A stretch of 64,000 bases of DNA from Colwellia sp. (GTDB lineage: Bacteria > Pseudomonadota > Gammaproteobacteria > Enterobacterales > Alteromonadaceae). The notes beneath the pieces are model-generated. The model saw nothing but the letters and a program-made list of their open reading frames with translations, was not told the origin of the DNA and searched no databases. The DNA lies in assembly GCF_013214175.1 (NCBI RefSeq), contig NZ_JABSPA010000002.1:372001-436000 (forward strand). Reading direction: 5' to 3'. Position numbers and translations under genes: made by a program. This document shows positions 9,445 to 21,629 of this stretch, piece by piece (the first letter of the stretch is position 1; each line of letters begins with the position of its first letter).

Positions 9445-12400
9445 GTGAAAGATTTACTTAAGTTTCTTAAGCAACAGAATCAAACCGAAGATTTCGATGG
9501 TATTCGCATCGGCTTAGCATCACCAGATTTGATGCGTTCTTGGTCATTTGGTGAAGTTAAAAAGCCAGAAACCATTAACTACCGTACCTTTAAGCCAGAA
9601 CGTGACGGATTATTCTGTGCACGTATTTTTGGTCCAGTAAAAGATTACGAATGTCTTTGTGGCAAATACAAACGCCTAAAACATCGTGGTGTTATTTGTG
9701 AAAAATGTGGCGTTGAAGTTACTTTAACTAAAGTTCGTCGTGACCGTATGGGTCATATCGAATTAGCTAGCCCAGTTGCTCACATTTGGTTCTTAAAATC
9801 ATTACCATCACGTATTGGTTTATTATTAGATATGACTTTACGTGATATCGAACGTGTGCTTTATTTCGAATCATATGTTGTTACCGAGCCAGGTCTAACA
9901 ACACTAGAAAAAAGCCAGATTCTAACGGAAGAAGAATATCTTGATGCGTTAGAAGAACACGGTGATGAATTCGACGCACTAATGGGCGCCGAAGCTGTAT
10001 TAGCTTTACTACAACAAATCGATTTAGATGCTGAAGTAGCGCAAATGCGTGAAGAGTTACCTGAAATCGGTAGTGAAACTAAACGTAAAAAAATTACTAA
10101 GCGTTTAAAATTAATGGAAGCATTCGCCGCTTCAGGTAACAAACCTGAATGGATGATTATGAATGTTCTACCAATTTTACCGCCGGATTTACGTCCGTTA
10201 GTACCTCTAGATGGTGGTCGTTTTGCGACTTCAGATCTTAACGATCTTTACCGTCGTGTTATTAACCGTAACAACCGTTTAAAACGTCTTCTAGACCTAG
10301 TTGCACCAGACATTATCGTACGTAACGAAAAACGTATGTTACAAGAGTCTGTTGATGCATTACTAGATAACGGTCGTCGTGGTCGTGCAATTACCGGTTC
10401 TAACAAACGTCCTCTTAAATCTCTTGCCGATATGATCAAAGGTAAGCAAGGTCGTTTCCGTCAGAATTTACTAGGTAAACGTGTAGATTACTCTGGTCGT
10501 TCTGTAATCACGGTTGGTCCTACGCTTAAACTACATCAATGTGGTTTACCTAAGAAAATGGCATTAGAGTTATTTAAACCATTTATTTACGGTCTTTTAG
10601 AGCGTCGTGGTTTAGCAACAACAATTAAAGCGGCTAAGAAATTAGTCGAGCGTGAAGGCGCTGAAGTTTGGGATGTACTTGATGAAGTAATCCGCGAACA
10701 TCCAGTAATGCTTAACCGGGCACCAACTCTTCATAGATTGGGTATCCAAGCGTTTGAACCTGTGCTAATTGAAGGTAAAGCAATTCACCTTCATCCACTA
10801 GTTTGTGCGGCATACAATGCCGATTTCGATGGTGACCAAATGGCGGTACACGTACCGTTGACAATCGAAGCACAAATGGAAGCACGTACGTTGATGATGT
10901 CAACGAACAACGTATTAGCACCAGCTAACGGTGAACCAATCATAGTACCATCGCAGGATGTTGTATTAGGCCTTTATTACCTAACACGTTTTCGTATAAA
11001 CGGTTTAGGCGAAGGCATGGTCTTTACCGATGAGAAAGAAGTAGAAAAGGCTTACCGTACTGGTGTAGCTGAACTTCATGCTCGCATTAAAGTTCGTATT
11101 ACTGAGCATGTTAAAAATGCTGATGGTGAATGGGAACCAGTTACTAAGTTGCGTGATACTACAGTTGGTCGTGCCATTATGTGGCAAGTTTGTCCTAAGG
11201 GCTTACCTTTTGATCTAATTGATCTGCCGCTAGGTAAAAAACCAATTTCGAAATTGATTAACCATGCTTACCGTAATCTTGGCTTAAAAGAAACGGTAAT
11301 ATTTGCTGACCAAATCATGTACACAGGGTTTCATTATGCAATGATCTCTGGTTCCTCTGTTGGTATCGAAGATATGGTTATTCCTGACGCTAAGTACACG
11401 ATTGTAGAAGAATCAGAAGCTGAAGTTGCTGAAATTCAAGCACAGTTCGACCAAGGTCTAGTGACTGCTGGTGAGAAGTACAACAAAGTAATCGATATTT
11501 GGTCGTCTGCGAACGAAAAAGTTTCGAAAGCGATGATGGATAACTTATCGAAAGAAATGGTTATGAATAAAGATGGCGAAATGGAAGAGCAAGATTCTTT
11601 CAACTCAATCTTTATGATGGCTGACTCGGGTGCTCGTGGTAGTGCTGCACAGATTCGTCAGCTAGCGGGTATGCGTGGCTTGATGGCTAAACCAGATGGT
11701 TCAATCATCGAAACGCCAATCAAAGCTAACTTCCGTGAAGGTCTAAGTGTATTACAATACTTTATCTCTACTCATGGTGCGCGTAAAGGTCTTGCCGATA
11801 CAGCACTTAAAACAGCTAACTCGGGTTACTTAACTCGTCGTCTAGTAGATGTTGCACAAGATTTAGTGGTTACTAACCATGACTGTGGCACTACAGATGG
11901 TTTATTAATGACGCCATTAATTGAAGGTGGTGATGTTGTTGAGCCGTTACGTGAACGTGTATTAGGTCGTGTTGTTTGTGATGACGTATTAATTCCAGGT
12001 ACTGAAGAAGTATTACTTCCTCGTAATACCTTAATTGATGAAACACTTTGTGATGTTATTGAAGCAAATTCAGTAGATCAAATCAAAGTACGTTCAATCA
12101 TTACTTGTAAAACTGATTTTGGTATTTGTGCTTACTGTTACGGTCGTGATTTGGCTCGTGGCCATATGATCAACCAAGGTGAAGCAATCGGTGTAGTTGC
12201 GGCGCAATCCATTGGTGAGCCTGGAACACAGCTTACCATGCGTACGTTCCATATCGGTGGTGCGGCATCTCGTGCAACTGCTGAGAGCAGTGTACAAGTT
12301 AAGAATACTGGTACTTTGAAGTTACAAAACGCTAAGTATGTAACCAACTCAGACAAACACCTTGTTATTACCTCTCGTTCATCAGAGTTAACTATCATTG

Positions 12401-13668
12401 ATGAAATGGGTCGTGAGAAAGAACGTTATAAAGTGCCTTACGGTTCTGTACTTTCTAAAAATGATGGTGCAGCAGTTACAATTGGCGATATTATCGCTAA
12501 CTGGGACCCACATACTCATCCTATTATCACGGAAGTAAAAGGTAAGGTTCAATTTGTTGATTTAGTTGATGGCGTAACTATGGTTCGCCAAACTGATGAA
12601 TTAACAGGTTTATCAAGTATCATCATTACTGATGCTGCCCAGCGTAACGCTACCGGTAAAGAAATGCGTCCAGCATTGAAACTTGTCGATAGTAAAGGTA
12701 AAGACGTAATGATCGCTGGTACTGAAATTCCAGCACTTTATTACTTACCAGGTAATGCAATTGTTAACCTTGAAGATGGCGCCGATGTTGGCGTTGGTGA
12801 TGCACTAGCGCGTATACCACAAGCAAGTTCAAAAACTCGTGATATTACCGGTGGTCTTCCTCGTGTAGCTGATTTATTTGAAGCACGTAAACCTAAACTT
12901 CCTGCAATTCTTGCAGAGAAAACAGGTGTTGTTGCTTTCGGTAAAGAAACCAAAGGTAAAGTACGCTTATTGATTACTCAGCCAAATGGTGAAGTTTACG
13001 AAGAGATGATCCCGAAAACGCGTCAATTGAATATCTATGAAGGTGAGCCAGTAATCAAAGGTGAAGTTATTGCCGATGGTCCTGAGTCTCCACATGATAT
13101 CTTGCGTTTACGTGGTGTTGCACCAGTTGCTAACTACATCGTTAACGAAGTACAAGAAGTTTACCGCCTACAGGGTGTTAAGATTAACGATAAGCACATT
13201 GAAGTTATCGTACGTCAAATGATCCGTAAGTGTGAAATTCTTGATGCAGGTGACTCAACGTTCCTTAAAGGCGAGCAAGTTGAAGTGGCGCGAGTTAATA
13301 TCTCAAACCGTGAACTTGAAGCTGCCGGCAAGCAACCAGCTGAATATGAAATGCAAATGATGGGTATTACTAAAGCATCACTTGCAACAGAATCATTCAT
13401 TTCAGCGGCGTCGTTCCAAGAAACAACACGTGTACTTACTGAAGCTGCTGTTGCAGGTAAGAAAGATGGTCTACGTGGCTTGAAAGAAAACGTTATCGTT
13501 GGTCGCTTAATCCCAGCGGGTACAGGTTATTCGTACCATCAAGAACGTGCTCGACGTAAAGCTGCAGCACTAAACCCTGTTGCTGAAACAAAAGTTTCAG
13601 CTGATGACGCAGAAAAAGCACTAACTGATGCTTTGAATGCTGATTTACTTTCAGGTGATAATGATTAA
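9445..13668 (+). CDS. rpoC: RNA polymerase beta-prime subunit
   Basis: RpoC, 1407 aa, the E. coli length. It starts with GTG, preceded by CAGGAGA. The N-terminal zinc-binding cysteines (CLCGKYK, then CEKCGVEV) are intact. The catalytic Mg2+ motif is intact (NADFDGDQ, about residues 458-465), as are the second zinc site and the C-terminal [15 protein letters not shown] strong terminator follows, closing the rplJL-rpoBC unit. Confidence 0.99.
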   Translation: MKDLLKFLKQQNQTEDFDGIRIGLASPDLMRSWSFGEVKKPETINYRTFKPERDGLFCARIFGPVKDYECLCGKYKRLKHRGVICEKCGVEVTLTKVRRDRMGHIELASPVAHIWFLKSLPSRIGLLLDMTLRDIERVLYFESYVVTEPGLTTLEKSQILTEEEYLDALEEHGDEFDALMGAEAVLALLQQIDLDAEVAQMREELPEIGSETKRKKITKRLKLMEAFAASGNKPEWMIMNVLPILPPDLRPLVPLDGGRFATSDLNDLYRRVINRNNRLKRLLDLVAPDIIVRNEKRMLQESVDALLDNGRRGRAITGSNKRPLKSLADMIKGKQGRFRQNLLGKRVDYSGRSVITVGPTLKLHQCGLPKKMALELFKPFIYGLLERRGLATTIKAAKKLVEREGAEVWDVLDEVIREHPVMLNRAPTLHRLGIQAFEPVLIEGKAIHLHPLVCAAYNADFDGDQMAVHVPLTIEAQMEARTLMMSTNNVLAPANGEPIIVPSQDVVLGLYYLTRFRINGLGEGMVFTDEKEVEKAYRTGVAELHARIKVRITEHVKNADGEWEPVTKLRDTTVGRAIMWQVCPKGLPFDLIDLPLGKKPISKLINHAYRNLGLKETVIFADQIMYTGFHYAMISGSSVGIEDMVIPDAKYTIVEESEAEVAEIQAQFDQGLVTAGEKYNKVIDIWSSANEKVSKAMMDNLSKEMVMNKDGEMEEQDSFNSIFMMADSGARGSAAQIRQLAGMRGLMAKPDGSIIETPIKANFREGLSVLQYFISTHGARKGLADTALKTANSGYLTRRLVDVAQDLVVTNHDCGTTDGLLMTPLIEGGDVVEPLRERVLGRVVCDDVLIPGTEEVLLPRNTLIDETLCDVIEANSVDQIKVRSIITCKTDFGICAYCYGRDLARGHMINQGEAIGVVAAQSIGEPGTQLTMRTFHIGGAASRATAESSVQVKNTGTLKLQNAKYVTNSDKHLVITSRSSELTIIDEMGREKERYKVPYGSVLSKNDGAAVTIGDIIANWDPHTHPIITEVKGKVQFVDLVDGVTMVRQTDELTGLSSIIITDAAQRNATGKEMRPALKLVDSKGKDVMIAGTEIPALYYLPGNAIVNLEDGADVGVGDALARIPQASSKTRDITGGLPRVADLFEARKPKLPAILAEKTGVVAFGKETKGKVRLLITQPNGEVYEEMIPKTRQLNIYEGEPVIKGEVIADGPESPHDILRLRGVAPVANYIVNEVQEVYRLQGVKINDKHIEVIVRQMIRKCEILDAGDSTFLKGEQVEVARVNISNRELEAAGKQPAEYEMQMMGITKASLATESFISAASFQETTRVLTEAAVAGKKDGLRGLKENVIVGRLIPAGTGYSYHQERARRKAAALNPVAETKVSADDAEKALTDALNADLLSGDND

Positions 13669-13723
13669 TCGTTATTAAGTGATTGTTATTAAGTAATAGG
13701 GCAACCTATTAACTAATAATCAA

Positions 13724-13755
13724 AAGCCGCATCTTTTATTAGATGCGGCTTTTTT
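13724..13755 (+). terminator. Terminator after rpoC
   Basis: A perfect 10-bp GC-rich stem (AAGCCGCATC with GATGCGGCTT), an 8-base loop and a run of T. A textbook intrinsic terminator. Confidence 0.92.
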
Positions 13756-13852
13756 GTTTTATAAGCTTAAATAATACTGATGAGATACTGCCACTGATAA
13801 TTGTGCAAACGATCGCTGAGCCAGAATAAACGCGGCTATAACGATCAAATAC

Positions 13853-13881
13853 TTGACAGCTCAATCATTGACCTATAGAAT
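13853..13881 (+). promoter_or_regulatory. Promoter of the str operon
   Basis: A perfect -35 TTGACA (13853-13858), 17 bases, and a -10 TAGAAT (13876-13881), followed by a GC-containing start region (TCCGCGACC). It would give a leader of about 160 bases before rpsL. Confidence 0.75.
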
Positions 13882-13920
13882 TCCGCGACCTTATATTCTG
13901 TACCTAGTGTGCTTAATGTA

Positions 13921-13945
13921 CAAAGCATGAATATTTCATGCTTTG
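13921..13945 (+). other. Hairpin in the rpsL leader
   Basis: A perfect 11-bp stem (CAAAGCATGAA with TTCATGCTTTG) and a 3-base loop lie about 35 bases after the predicted transcription start and 105 bases before rpsL. There is no T-run, so it is not a terminator. It could stabilise the mRNA or bind a regulator. Confidence 0.5.
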
Positions 13946-14037
13946 ATAAGGTAAAAATTACGAGCGTGTAAACCTTTTCCATTGATTTAAGGTTTACGCA
14001 ATAATTTACCAAGGCTACTTTCCTTGGTAACAACTAA

Positions 14038-14424
<387 letters not shown>

Positions 14425-14524
14425 GTTTTCCTCTCTTTGCCTAGTTACTAGGTAAAAGATAAGAAACGTTAAGTAAGGCCAAATTAAAAATTTTTTAAAT
14501 TTATGTATTTTGGGTTAAACCTGA

Positions 14525-15016
<492 letters not shown>

Positions 15017-15073
15017 GCTAGCAGTATTGACTGATTGTACTATCTACCTTTGGGCATGCTCATTGGTAGGTAC

Positions 15074-15103
15074 ATGGCTAGCAAGATTATTCTTGCTAGC
15101 CAT
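15074..15103 (+). other. Long hairpin between rpsG and fusA
   Basis: A perfect 13-bp stem (ATGGCTAGCAAGA and complement) with loop TTAT. A CTACC/GGTAG pairing lies just upstream (15044-15069). The tail is not T-rich enough for a clear terminator. It may reduce read-through, mark RNA processing, or be an S7-response element. Confidence 0.5.
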
Positions 15104-15282
15104 ACTCATTTTACGGACTTGCGCTTTTAGCGATAATTCGAATAATAATGACAGAGTTTTATTAACTAAAAATTTGTACTTTGAGATAAGATCTCCAGCG
15201 AATATTTAGTTAATAACACTAAACATAAATTACTGGCTCATTTACCTGAGTAAATGAGCAGTAATGGTAAGAGGATTTCATT

Positions 15283-17382
15283 TTGGCCCGTATCACCCCT
15301 ATAGAGCGCTACCGTAATATTGGTATCTGTGCGCATGTAGATGCAGGTAAAACGACAACCACAGAGCGCGTATTATTTTATACTGGCCTATCTCATAAGA
15401 TTGGTGAAGTGCATGACGGCGCGGCCACTATGGACTGGATGGAACAAGAGCAAGAGCGTGGCATAACTATCACTTCTGCTGCAACCACCTGTTTTTGGAA
15501 AGGCATGGAAGGTCAATTTGATGACCATCGCATCAATATCATTGATACCCCAGGTCACGTTGACTTTACCATTGAAGTAGAGCGTTCGTTACGTGTACTT
15601 GATGGTGCGGTATTAGTGCTATGTGCATCTTCGGGTGTTCAACCGCAAACAGAAACAGTTTGGCGTCAAATGGAAAAATATGCGGTACCACGCATAGTAT
15701 TTGTTAACAAAATGGATCGCACCGGTGCAGATTTTTTAGCTGTTGTTGATCAATTAAAAGATCGTTTAGGTGCTAAAGCTGTACCAATTCATTTACCTAT
15801 CGGTGCAGAAGAAGATTTTACCGGCGTTGTTGATCTTATTAAAATGAAAGCCATTAACTGGTCTGAAGAAGATCACGGTATGACTTTTACCTACGAAGAA
15901 ATTCCGGCTGACATGCTTGAATTGGCAGAAGAGTGGCGTGAAAATTTAGTCTCTGAAGCCGCTGAAGCCAATGAAGAGTTAATGGATAAATACCTTGAAG
16001 AAGGTGAATTAACCGAAGCAGAAATTAAAGCGGGTTTACGTGCGCGTACCTTAGCCAATGACATTATCTTATGTAGCTGTGGTTCAGCCTTTAAAAACAA
16101 AGGTGTACAAGCGGTACTTGATGCTGTTATCGAATACTTGCCTTCGCCAACTGAAGTTGCCGCGATTACCGGTATTAATGACGATAAAGATGAAACTGAA
16201 GGCACTCGTGCAGCAAGTGATGATGCACCTTTCTCCGCCTTAGCTTTTAAAATAGCAACTGACCCTTTTGTTGGCACGCTAACATTCTTCCGAGTCTATT
16301 CCGGCGTAGTGCAAACAGGTGATAGTGTTTATAACCCAGTAAAGGGTAAGAAAGAGCGCTTTGGCCGTATCGTGCAAATGCACGCGAATGACAGACAAGA
16401 AATTAAAGAAGTTCGCGCAGGAGATATTGCTGCTGCGATTGGTTTGAAAGATGTCACCACGGGTGATACTTTATGTGATTTAACCCATGTTATTACGTTA
16501 GAGCGGATGGAATTCCCTGAACCGGTAATCTCAGTTGCGGTTGAACCAAGAACATTAGCTGCCCAAGAAAAAATGGGTGTGGCATTAGGTAAACTTGCCG
16601 CTGAAGACCCATCTTTTAGGGTACATACCGATGAAGAAACGGGTCAAACCATTATTTCTGGTATGGGTGAGCTACACTTAGATATTTTAGTTGAACGCAT
16701 GAAGCGTGAATTTGGCGTAGAGTGTAATGTCGGTAATCCGCAAGTCTCTTATCGCGAAACGATACGCAGCAGTGTTGAAGTCGAAGGTAAATTTATCCGT
16801 CAATCAGGTGGTAAAGGCCAATACGGTCATGTCGTACTGAAGATGGAGCCAAACGAAGAAGGCGCGGGTTTTGAGTTTGTAAACGAAATTGTTGGCGGCT
16901 CAGTACCCAAAGAATATATTCCTGCAGTAGAAAAGGGTTGTCAAGAGCAAATGGATAGCGGTGTTTTAGCTAGCTTTCCATTATTAGACATAAAAGTTAC
17001 GCTCATTGACGGTTCTTTTCATGACGTTGACTCTAACGAGATAGCGTTTAAAGTTGCTGCATCTATGGGCTTTAGAAAGGGTGCGCTTGCAGCAAACCCG
17101 GTTATTTTAGAGCCAATGATGAAGGTTGAAGTATCAACACCTGAAGCCAATATGGGTGATGTGGTTGGTGACTTAAATCGTCGTCGTGGAATGATAGAAG
17201 GCATGGACGAAGGTCCTGCAGGTTCGAAAATTGTAAATGCATTGGTACCCTTAGCCGAAATGTTTGGCTATGCTACCGACTTGCGTAGTGCTACTCAAGG
17301 CCGTGCATCTTACTCTATGGAGTTTCAGCAGTATAATGAAGCGCCGAAAATGGTAGCACAAAAAATTATGGAAACTCGTTAG
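15283..17382 (+). CDS. fusA: Translation elongation factor G
   Basis: EF-G, 699 aa, the GTPase that drives ribosomal translocation. G1 [11 protein letters not shown] (about 17-27), G3 DTPGHVDF, G4 NKMD and domain IV are present. The sequence resembles the str-operon EF-G type, not the shorter-insert EF-G2 type. The start is TTG, set by AAGAGGA upstream and by the family N-terminus [18 protein letters not shown]. Codon use looks less biased than in rpsL, rpsG or tuf, and many marine relatives keep a second fusA. tuf follows after 94 bases. Confidence 0.97.
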   Translation: MARITPIERYRNIGICAHVDAGKTTTTERVLFYTGLSHKIGEVHDGAATMDWMEQEQERGITITSAATTCFWKGMEGQFDDHRINIIDTPGHVDFTIEVERSLRVLDGAVLVLCASSGVQPQTETVWRQMEKYAVPRIVFVNKMDRTGADFLAVVDQLKDRLGAKAVPIHLPIGAEEDFTGVVDLIKMKAINWSEEDHGMTFTYEEIPADMLELAEEWRENLVSEAAEANEELMDKYLEEGELTEAEIKAGLRARTLANDIILCSCGSAFKNKGVQAVLDAVIEYLPSPTEVAAITGINDDKDETEGTRAASDDAPFSALAFKIATDPFVGTLTFFRVYSGVVQTGDSVYNPVKGKKERFGRIVQMHANDRQEIKEVRAGDIAAAIGLKDVTTGDTLCDLTHVITLERMEFPEPVISVAVEPRTLAAQEKMGVALGKLAAEDPSFRVHTDEETGQTIISGMGELHLDILVERMKREFGVECNVGNPQVSYRETIRSSVEVEGKFIRQSGGKGQYGHVVLKMEPNEEGAGFEFVNEIVGGSVPKEYIPAVEKGCQEQMDSGVLASFPLLDIKVTLIDGSFHDVDSNEIAFKVAASMGFRKGALAANPVILEPMMKVEVSTPEANMGDVVGDLNRRRGMIEGMDEGPAGSKIVNALVPLAEMFGYATDLRSATQGRASYSMEFQQYNEAPKMVAQKIMETR

Positions 17383-17476
17383 AGTATCCATTCAATAGAA
17401 TATTTACATCTGGCAAGGTCATTTTGACTGCGCCTTTTAATTTATATAGTTTACTAAACTTTAAGGTAATTGAAAA

Positions 17477-18664
17477 ATGGCTAAAGAAAAATTTGAACGT
17501 ACCAAACCACATGTTAACGTTGGTACTATCGGTCACGTAGATCACGGTAAAACAACTTTAACAGCTGCTATCTCTGCGGTACTTACTAAAAAATTCGGTG
17601 GCGAAGTTAAAGATTTCGCACAAATCGATAATGCTCCTGAAGAGCGTGAACGTGGTATTACTATCAATACTTCTCACATCGAATATGATACTGAAGTACG
17701 TCACTACGCACACGTAGATTGCCCAGGCCATGCTGATTACATCAAAAACATGATCACTGGTGCTGCACAAATGGATGGAGCTATCTTAGTAGTTGCTGCT
17801 ACAGATGGTCCTATGCCACAAACACGTGAGCACATCTTATTATCTCGTCAAGTTGGTGTTCCTTACATCATCGTGTTCATGAACAAATGTGACATGGTAG
17901 ATGACGAAGAATTATTAGAATTAGTAGAAATGGAAGTTCGTGAACTTCTTAGCGAATATGATTTCCCAGGTGATGATTTACCAGTAATTCAAGGTTCAGC
18001 ACTTGGTGCATTGAACGGCGAAGAAAAATGGGAAGAGAAAGTTCTTGAACTAGCTAACCAGTTAGATACTTATATTCCAGAGCCAGAGCGTGCAATCGAC
18101 GGTGCATTCATCATGCCTATCGAAGATGTATTCTCTATCTCAGGCCGTGGTACTGTTGTAACAGGTCGTGTTGAATCTGGTATCATCAAAGTTGGTGAAG
18201 AAGTAGAAGTTGTTGGTATCCGTGATACACAAAAATCAACTTGTACTGGTGTTGAAATGTTCCGTAAGCTTCTTGACGAAGGTCGTGCTGGCGAGAACTG
18301 TGGTATTCTTCTTCGTGGTCTTAAACGTGAAGACGTTGAACGTGGTCAAGTACTTTGTGCTCCAGGTTCAATCTTACCTCATACTAAGTTCGAATCAGAA
18401 GTTTACATCTTAAGCAAAGATGAAGGTGGTCGTCATACTCCATTCTTCAAAGGTTACCGTCCACAGTTTTACTTCCGTACAACGGATATCACTGGTTCAG
18501 TAGAGCTTCCTGAAGGTGTTGAAATGGTTATGCCTGGTGACAACCTTAAGTTTGTTGTTGAGCTAATCAACCCAGTAGCGATGGACGAAGGTTTACGCTT
18601 CGCAATCCGTGAAGGTGGTCGTACTGTTGGTGCTGGTGTTGTTTCTACAATCCTAGACAAGTAG
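17477..18664 (+). CDS. tuf: Translation elongation factor Tu
   Basis: EF-Tu, 395 aa, delivers aminoacyl-tRNA to the ribosome. [11 protein letters not shown] (G1), DCPGHADY (G3), NKCD (G4) and the C-terminal [11 protein letters not shown] are intact. Residues at common kirromycin-resistance positions look normal ([18 protein letters not shown]). The codon use is strongly biased, fitting a very highly expressed gene. A terminator lies about 140 bases downstream. Confidence 0.99.
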   Translation: MAKEKFERTKPHVNVGTIGHVDHGKTTLTAAISAVLTKKFGGEVKDFAQIDNAPEERERGITINTSHIEYDTEVRHYAHVDCPGHADYIKNMITGAAQMDGAILVVAATDGPMPQTREHILLSRQVGVPYIIVFMNKCDMVDDEELLELVEMEVRELLSEYDFPGDDLPVIQGSALGALNGEEKWEEKVLELANQLDTYIPEPERAIDGAFIMPIEDVFSISGRGTVVTGRVESGIIKVGEEVEVVGIRDTQKSTCTGVEMFRKLLDEGRAGENCGILLRGLKREDVERGQVLCAPGSILPHTKFESEVYILSKDEGGRHTPFFKGYRPQFYFRTTDITGSVELPEGVEMVMPGDNLKFVVELINPVAMDEGLRFAIREGGRTVGAGVVSTILDK

Positions 18665-18802
18665 TTGATAACTTATTGATAAGTAATTTGCGCTAGAATT
18701 TGTCTTAACGGCATTGGAAGTACTCATTGACTAGCGTCAACTCCATGCTTCCGCTTTGTTAAGACTGCACCTAGCATCAAATTAATCTATCAATATCTAA
18801 AG

Positions 18803-18826
18803 AAGGTCGCTAACGCGGCCTTTTTT
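18803..18826 (+). terminator. Terminator of the str operon
   Basis: An 8-bp stem (AAGGTCGC with GCGGCCTT, one G-U pair), a 4-base loop and six T. It lies 139 bases after tuf. Confidence 0.8.
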
Positions 18827-18894
18827 GTGCCTGAAATTTGATAATATTTACACTGGATTATTGAATATTTTGAAAGAGTCTTTAAAATATCAGT

Positions 18895-19042
18895 CGTCAT
18901 TTCCGAGGTCTCTAGTCGGACGTTACATGGAAGTGATTTATTAGAGAATGCAGATGGTACAGGAAGTACCTTATTAGATAATGCAGGAGCAATTATCCTG
19001 AGCATATTCTCCTAAATCCATTGTCTGGATATTCCAGTAATT
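18895..19042. repeat. Degenerate CGTCAT-type dispersed palindromic element
   Basis: Part of the 412-base gap between tuf and epmA. It begins CGTCATTTCCGAGGT and shares the inner phrases TCGGACGT and TTATTAGA-AATGCA with the element at 44673-44801. It ends near CCATTGTCTGGAT, a phrase also found in the units at 54161-54561. The outer stem is eroded, so I read it as an old copy of the family. Confidence 0.5.
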
Positions 19043-19076
19043 AAGTAAACTAACAAGATCTCTCGTAGGAATTCAC

Positions 19077-20054
19077 ATGACTTGGCAAACCACACTCTCT
19101 TGGCAAAATGCACAAAAACGCGCGGCAGTTTTGCAACAAATTAGACAGTTCTTTGCTGAGCGACAAGTTATTGAAGTTGAAACCCCAGCGCTATCTCAGG
19201 GCACAGTGACTGATGTCTATTTAGATGCCTTCACCTGTAAATATAACTTTTTAGCCGATAGTCCGGCTGATCAGTCAGCTGATTTGTACTTACAAACTTC
19301 GCCAGAGTTTCATATGAAACGGTTGCTTGCTTGCGGTTATGGCTGCATTTTTCAAATAACTAAGGCATTTCGTCATGAAGAGTCAGGTCGCAACCACAAC
19401 CCTGAGTTTACGATGCTGGAATGGTACCGTATTGGCTTTGATCAGTTTGATTTGATGCATGAGGTGGCAGGATTACTACAAATCGTTTTAGGCGGTAGTA
19501 AGGCGGTATTTACTAGCTACCAAGATATATTTATGCAAACCGTCTCTATTGATCCATTAACAGCAAGTTTTGATGAGCTTGTTGAGCTATTAAATAAGCA
19601 TGGTAAATCTGCTGATTGGATAGTTGAAATGAACGATCCTGATTTTCTGCTGCAGTTTATCTTTACTGAGATCATTGAGCCTACAATAGGCATCGACCAG
19701 CCGCAATTTATCTATGACTTTCCCATAGCTCAAGCATCACTGGCAAAAAGATCAAGTGATGATCCTCGAGTGGCACAGCGATTTGAATGTTACTACCGTG
19801 GTATTGAGTTAGTTAATGGATTTAATGAATTAACTGATGCAACAGAGCAAGTTATTCGGTTTGAAGAAGACAATCGAAAAAGAACAGAGCAAGGCCTAGC
19901 GGTTAAACCCATTGATGTAAACTTTATCGCGGCATTAAGCCACGGGTTGCCACAATGTTCAGGTGTTGCTTTGGGGATTGATAGACTGATAATGCTAGCG
20001 CTTGATTGCCAGAATATTAATGAAGTAGTTTCTTTTGGTATTGAGAATGCCTAG
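19077..20054 (+). CDS. epmA: EF-P lysine ligase
   Basis: EpmA (PoxA/GenX), 325 aa, is a paralogue of class II lysyl-tRNA synthetase that lacks the anticodon-binding domain. It attaches (R)-beta-lysine to EF-P, which relieves ribosome stalling at proline runs. The class II motifs are visible: FRHEESGRNHNPEFTMLEWY (motif 2) and GVALGIDRLIMLAL (motif 3). The N-terminal VIEVETPALSQGTVTDVYLD is typical of EpmA. The gene is monocistronic here; efp and epmB are not in the window. Confidence 0.96.
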   Translation: MTWQTTLSWQNAQKRAAVLQQIRQFFAERQVIEVETPALSQGTVTDVYLDAFTCKYNFLADSPADQSADLYLQTSPEFHMKRLLACGYGCIFQITKAFRHEESGRNHNPEFTMLEWYRIGFDQFDLMHEVAGLLQIVLGGSKAVFTSYQDIFMQTVSIDPLTASFDELVELLNKHGKSADWIVEMNDPDFLLQFIFTEIIEPTIGIDQPQFIYDFPIAQASLAKRSSDDPRVAQRFECYYRGIELVNGFNELTDATEQVIRFEEDNRKRTEQGLAVKPIDVNFIAALSHGLPQCSGVALGIDRLIMLALDCQNINEVVSFGIENA

Positions 20055-20294
20055 TATTTTATCAATTTTGAGTGGCTATTTAGCTTGTGTTACTATTTAG
20101 TCTTAGGGGGGAATAAGCGAGCGTCTTCGCTAATATTCACTCGTTCATCTTCAAATTTCCTCGTTATCTACTCTGTAAACAACTTAATATAAATTACCGT
20201 CAGGGTTATGGTTGAATGTCGATATATTTTACAATATCTAGTAGTTACCTGAATTAAAAGTTATAGCTGGTTGTTTTTACATGACTTAATATAT

Positions 20295-20312
20295 TTGGCT
20301 TGTTTTTTGCTA
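20295..20312 (+). promoter_or_regulatory. Sigma-54-like promoter before the PEP-CTERM gene
   Basis: TTGGCTTGTTTTTTGCT has GG (20297-20298) and GC (20309-20310) ten bases apart, the spacing required for -24/-12 recognition. The -24 half lacks the usual A after GGC. Transcription would start near 20322, about 80 bases before the gene. PEP-CTERM genes are known in several species to be controlled by sigma-54 through PrsK/PrsR. The rest of the 20055-20399 gap shows nothing clear. Confidence 0.5.
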
Positions 20313-20360
20313 AACGAAAGCGCTTAAGGATTCCCATCTTTATTGCCTAAGTAATACCCC

Positions 20361-20404
20361 AAAGGAAGAAAAATGAACGTAAACTCAAAAGGAAGAAAAA
20401 TGAA
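20361..20404 (+). repeat. Duplicated ribosome-binding site and start codon
   Basis: The 17 bases AAAGGAAGAAAAATGAA occur at 20361-20377 and again at 20388-20404, 27 bases apart and in frame. Each copy has a good Shine-Dalgarno and an ATG. This looks like a small tandem duplication that added an alternative nine-residue N-terminus to the PEP-CTERM protein. Confidence 0.85.
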
Positions 20405-21083
20405 TCTAAATGTAATTAAGTCACTTGTCGTATGTGCATGTTTGTTAGCCTCTTCATTGGCCAGTGCAAGTTTGATCACACATAATGATTATACTTTAGA
20501 TACGGAGACCAATACTGTTACAAATGAAGGCACAGAATGGATGCAATGGAATGTAACCGCAGGTATGTCGATAAATGAGGCTCTAGCTGCCTACGCAAAT
20601 GATGGTTGGACTCTAGCATCCAACGTGCAGATGAGTAATCTTTACACCGATTTCGGGTTTGAAGCTACGACAGACGAAAATGTTTATATAGGTGACTACG
20701 GAAATTACACGCCATTCATAGACGCAAGTAATCATGACCTATTTCTGTCGTTATTTTCTATAACATGGAATATCTCAGGCGGTAATCGCGGAGAAGGGGT
20801 AGATGCACTTGAAAGTACAGCTGCGTTTTATGGTAGTGATGCTGATGGAGACGGTTTTTATAATTTGGCGAGTGTGATGTCGGACCTAACAACCAACGGC
20901 CTAGAGAGTGTCGAAAAAGCACATTTAACTGATGACTCCATCTTGCGAGACTATAGTGCAGGGAATTCAATGGGGGTTGCTCTGGTGCGAACCACAGCCA
21001 CCTCAGTACCTGAGCCATCGTCAATAGCAATATTTTCATTAGGGTTAATGGGTTTAAGATTACGTAGAAGAAAGAACGTTTAA
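20400..21083 (+). CDS. PEP-CTERM sorting domain protein
   Basis: Exported protein of unknown function, 227 aa from the ATG at 20400. It has a signal peptide (MNLNVIKSLVVCACLLASSL), a middle domain with the phrases EWMQWNVTAGMSI and GWTLASNVQMSNLYTDFGF, and a C-terminal tripartite PEP-CTERM tail. The tail is the VPEPSS motif, a hydrophobic helix (IAIFSLGLMGL) and an RLRRRK cluster. Exosortase should cut this tail and release the protein for surface or matrix use. A second in-frame ATG at 20373 exists because the ribosome-binding site and start are duplicated, but the signal peptide fits the later start. No exosortase gene is in the window. Confidence 0.85.
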   Translation: MNLNVIKSLVVCACLLASSLASASLITHNDYTLDTETNTVTNEGTEWMQWNVTAGMSINEALAAYANDGWTLASNVQMSNLYTDFGFEATTDENVYIGDYGNYTPFIDASNHDLFLSLFSITWNISGGNRGEGVDALESTAAFYGSDADGDGFYNLASVMSDLTTNGLESVEKAHLTDDSILRDYSAGNSMGVALVRTTATSVPEPSSIAIFSLGLMGLRLRRRKNV

Positions 21084-21120
21084 CTTTTATATAAATAATA
21101 ACTATGATCAAAATAATAAT

Positions 21121-21600
21121 CATTGGGGTCAGATAACATTTAAATGTTTTGCCACGGTGGCGACGACACCCAGAAGAAAGAGTGAGACTGCCTCCACTCT
21201 TTCTTCTACCTTTGGAGTCCCTCGGAGGTGCTAACAAACGTATTCTTCAATTCACTCAAGTGTTCTCGACGTAACAGCGCTGATGGCACATCCATGTGCC
21301 GACAACGCCTTGTTCATCATCCCTGATGAACATACGTGAACAATTTCATTCATTTCAGCGTTTGCTCAAGCAGACTTGGTGTTTGTTGATACTGTGTCAC
21401 TTAATCTCACCAAAAGCTCTGTTGCTAGTTTGGAAAAGATAATAGCCAAGCTCCCCAAATCTCATCTCAGCAATTCAATCATCAACTAGCAATCGTAGAC
21501 CTCGACCCGAGACACGACGTCGAGGGCTGCCGTTGTTCATGGACGACTTGTACCATGAGCTTAGCGGCAGACCTCGTGGTTTATGCTAGTTGAAATTTAA
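21121..21600. other. Hairpin-rich region without genes
   Basis: No convincing gene occurs between 21084 and 21866, but stems are dense. There is a perfect 13-bp stem at 21172-21184/21195-21207 (AGAAGAAAGAGTG). Shorter ones are GGCACA-TCCA-TGTGCC, TTCATCA-TCCC-TGATGAA, a CCTCGAC/GTCGAGG stem and GCTGCCG/CGGCAG enclosing CATGG/CCATG. It starts with GGGGTCAGATAACATTTAAA, a phrase I associate with the ends of REP-associated transposase regions in marine gammaproteobacteria. A remnant mobile segment or a structured RNA are both possible. Confidence 0.4.
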
Positions 21601-21629
21601 AGCTGAATGTTCTGCTGATTAGGGCACCA

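Noticed and set aside
21230..21300. TAACAAACG, similar to the start of Vibrio integron attC (VCR) sites
   Set aside because: The paired complementary end and core site are missing, and there is no cassette or integrase.
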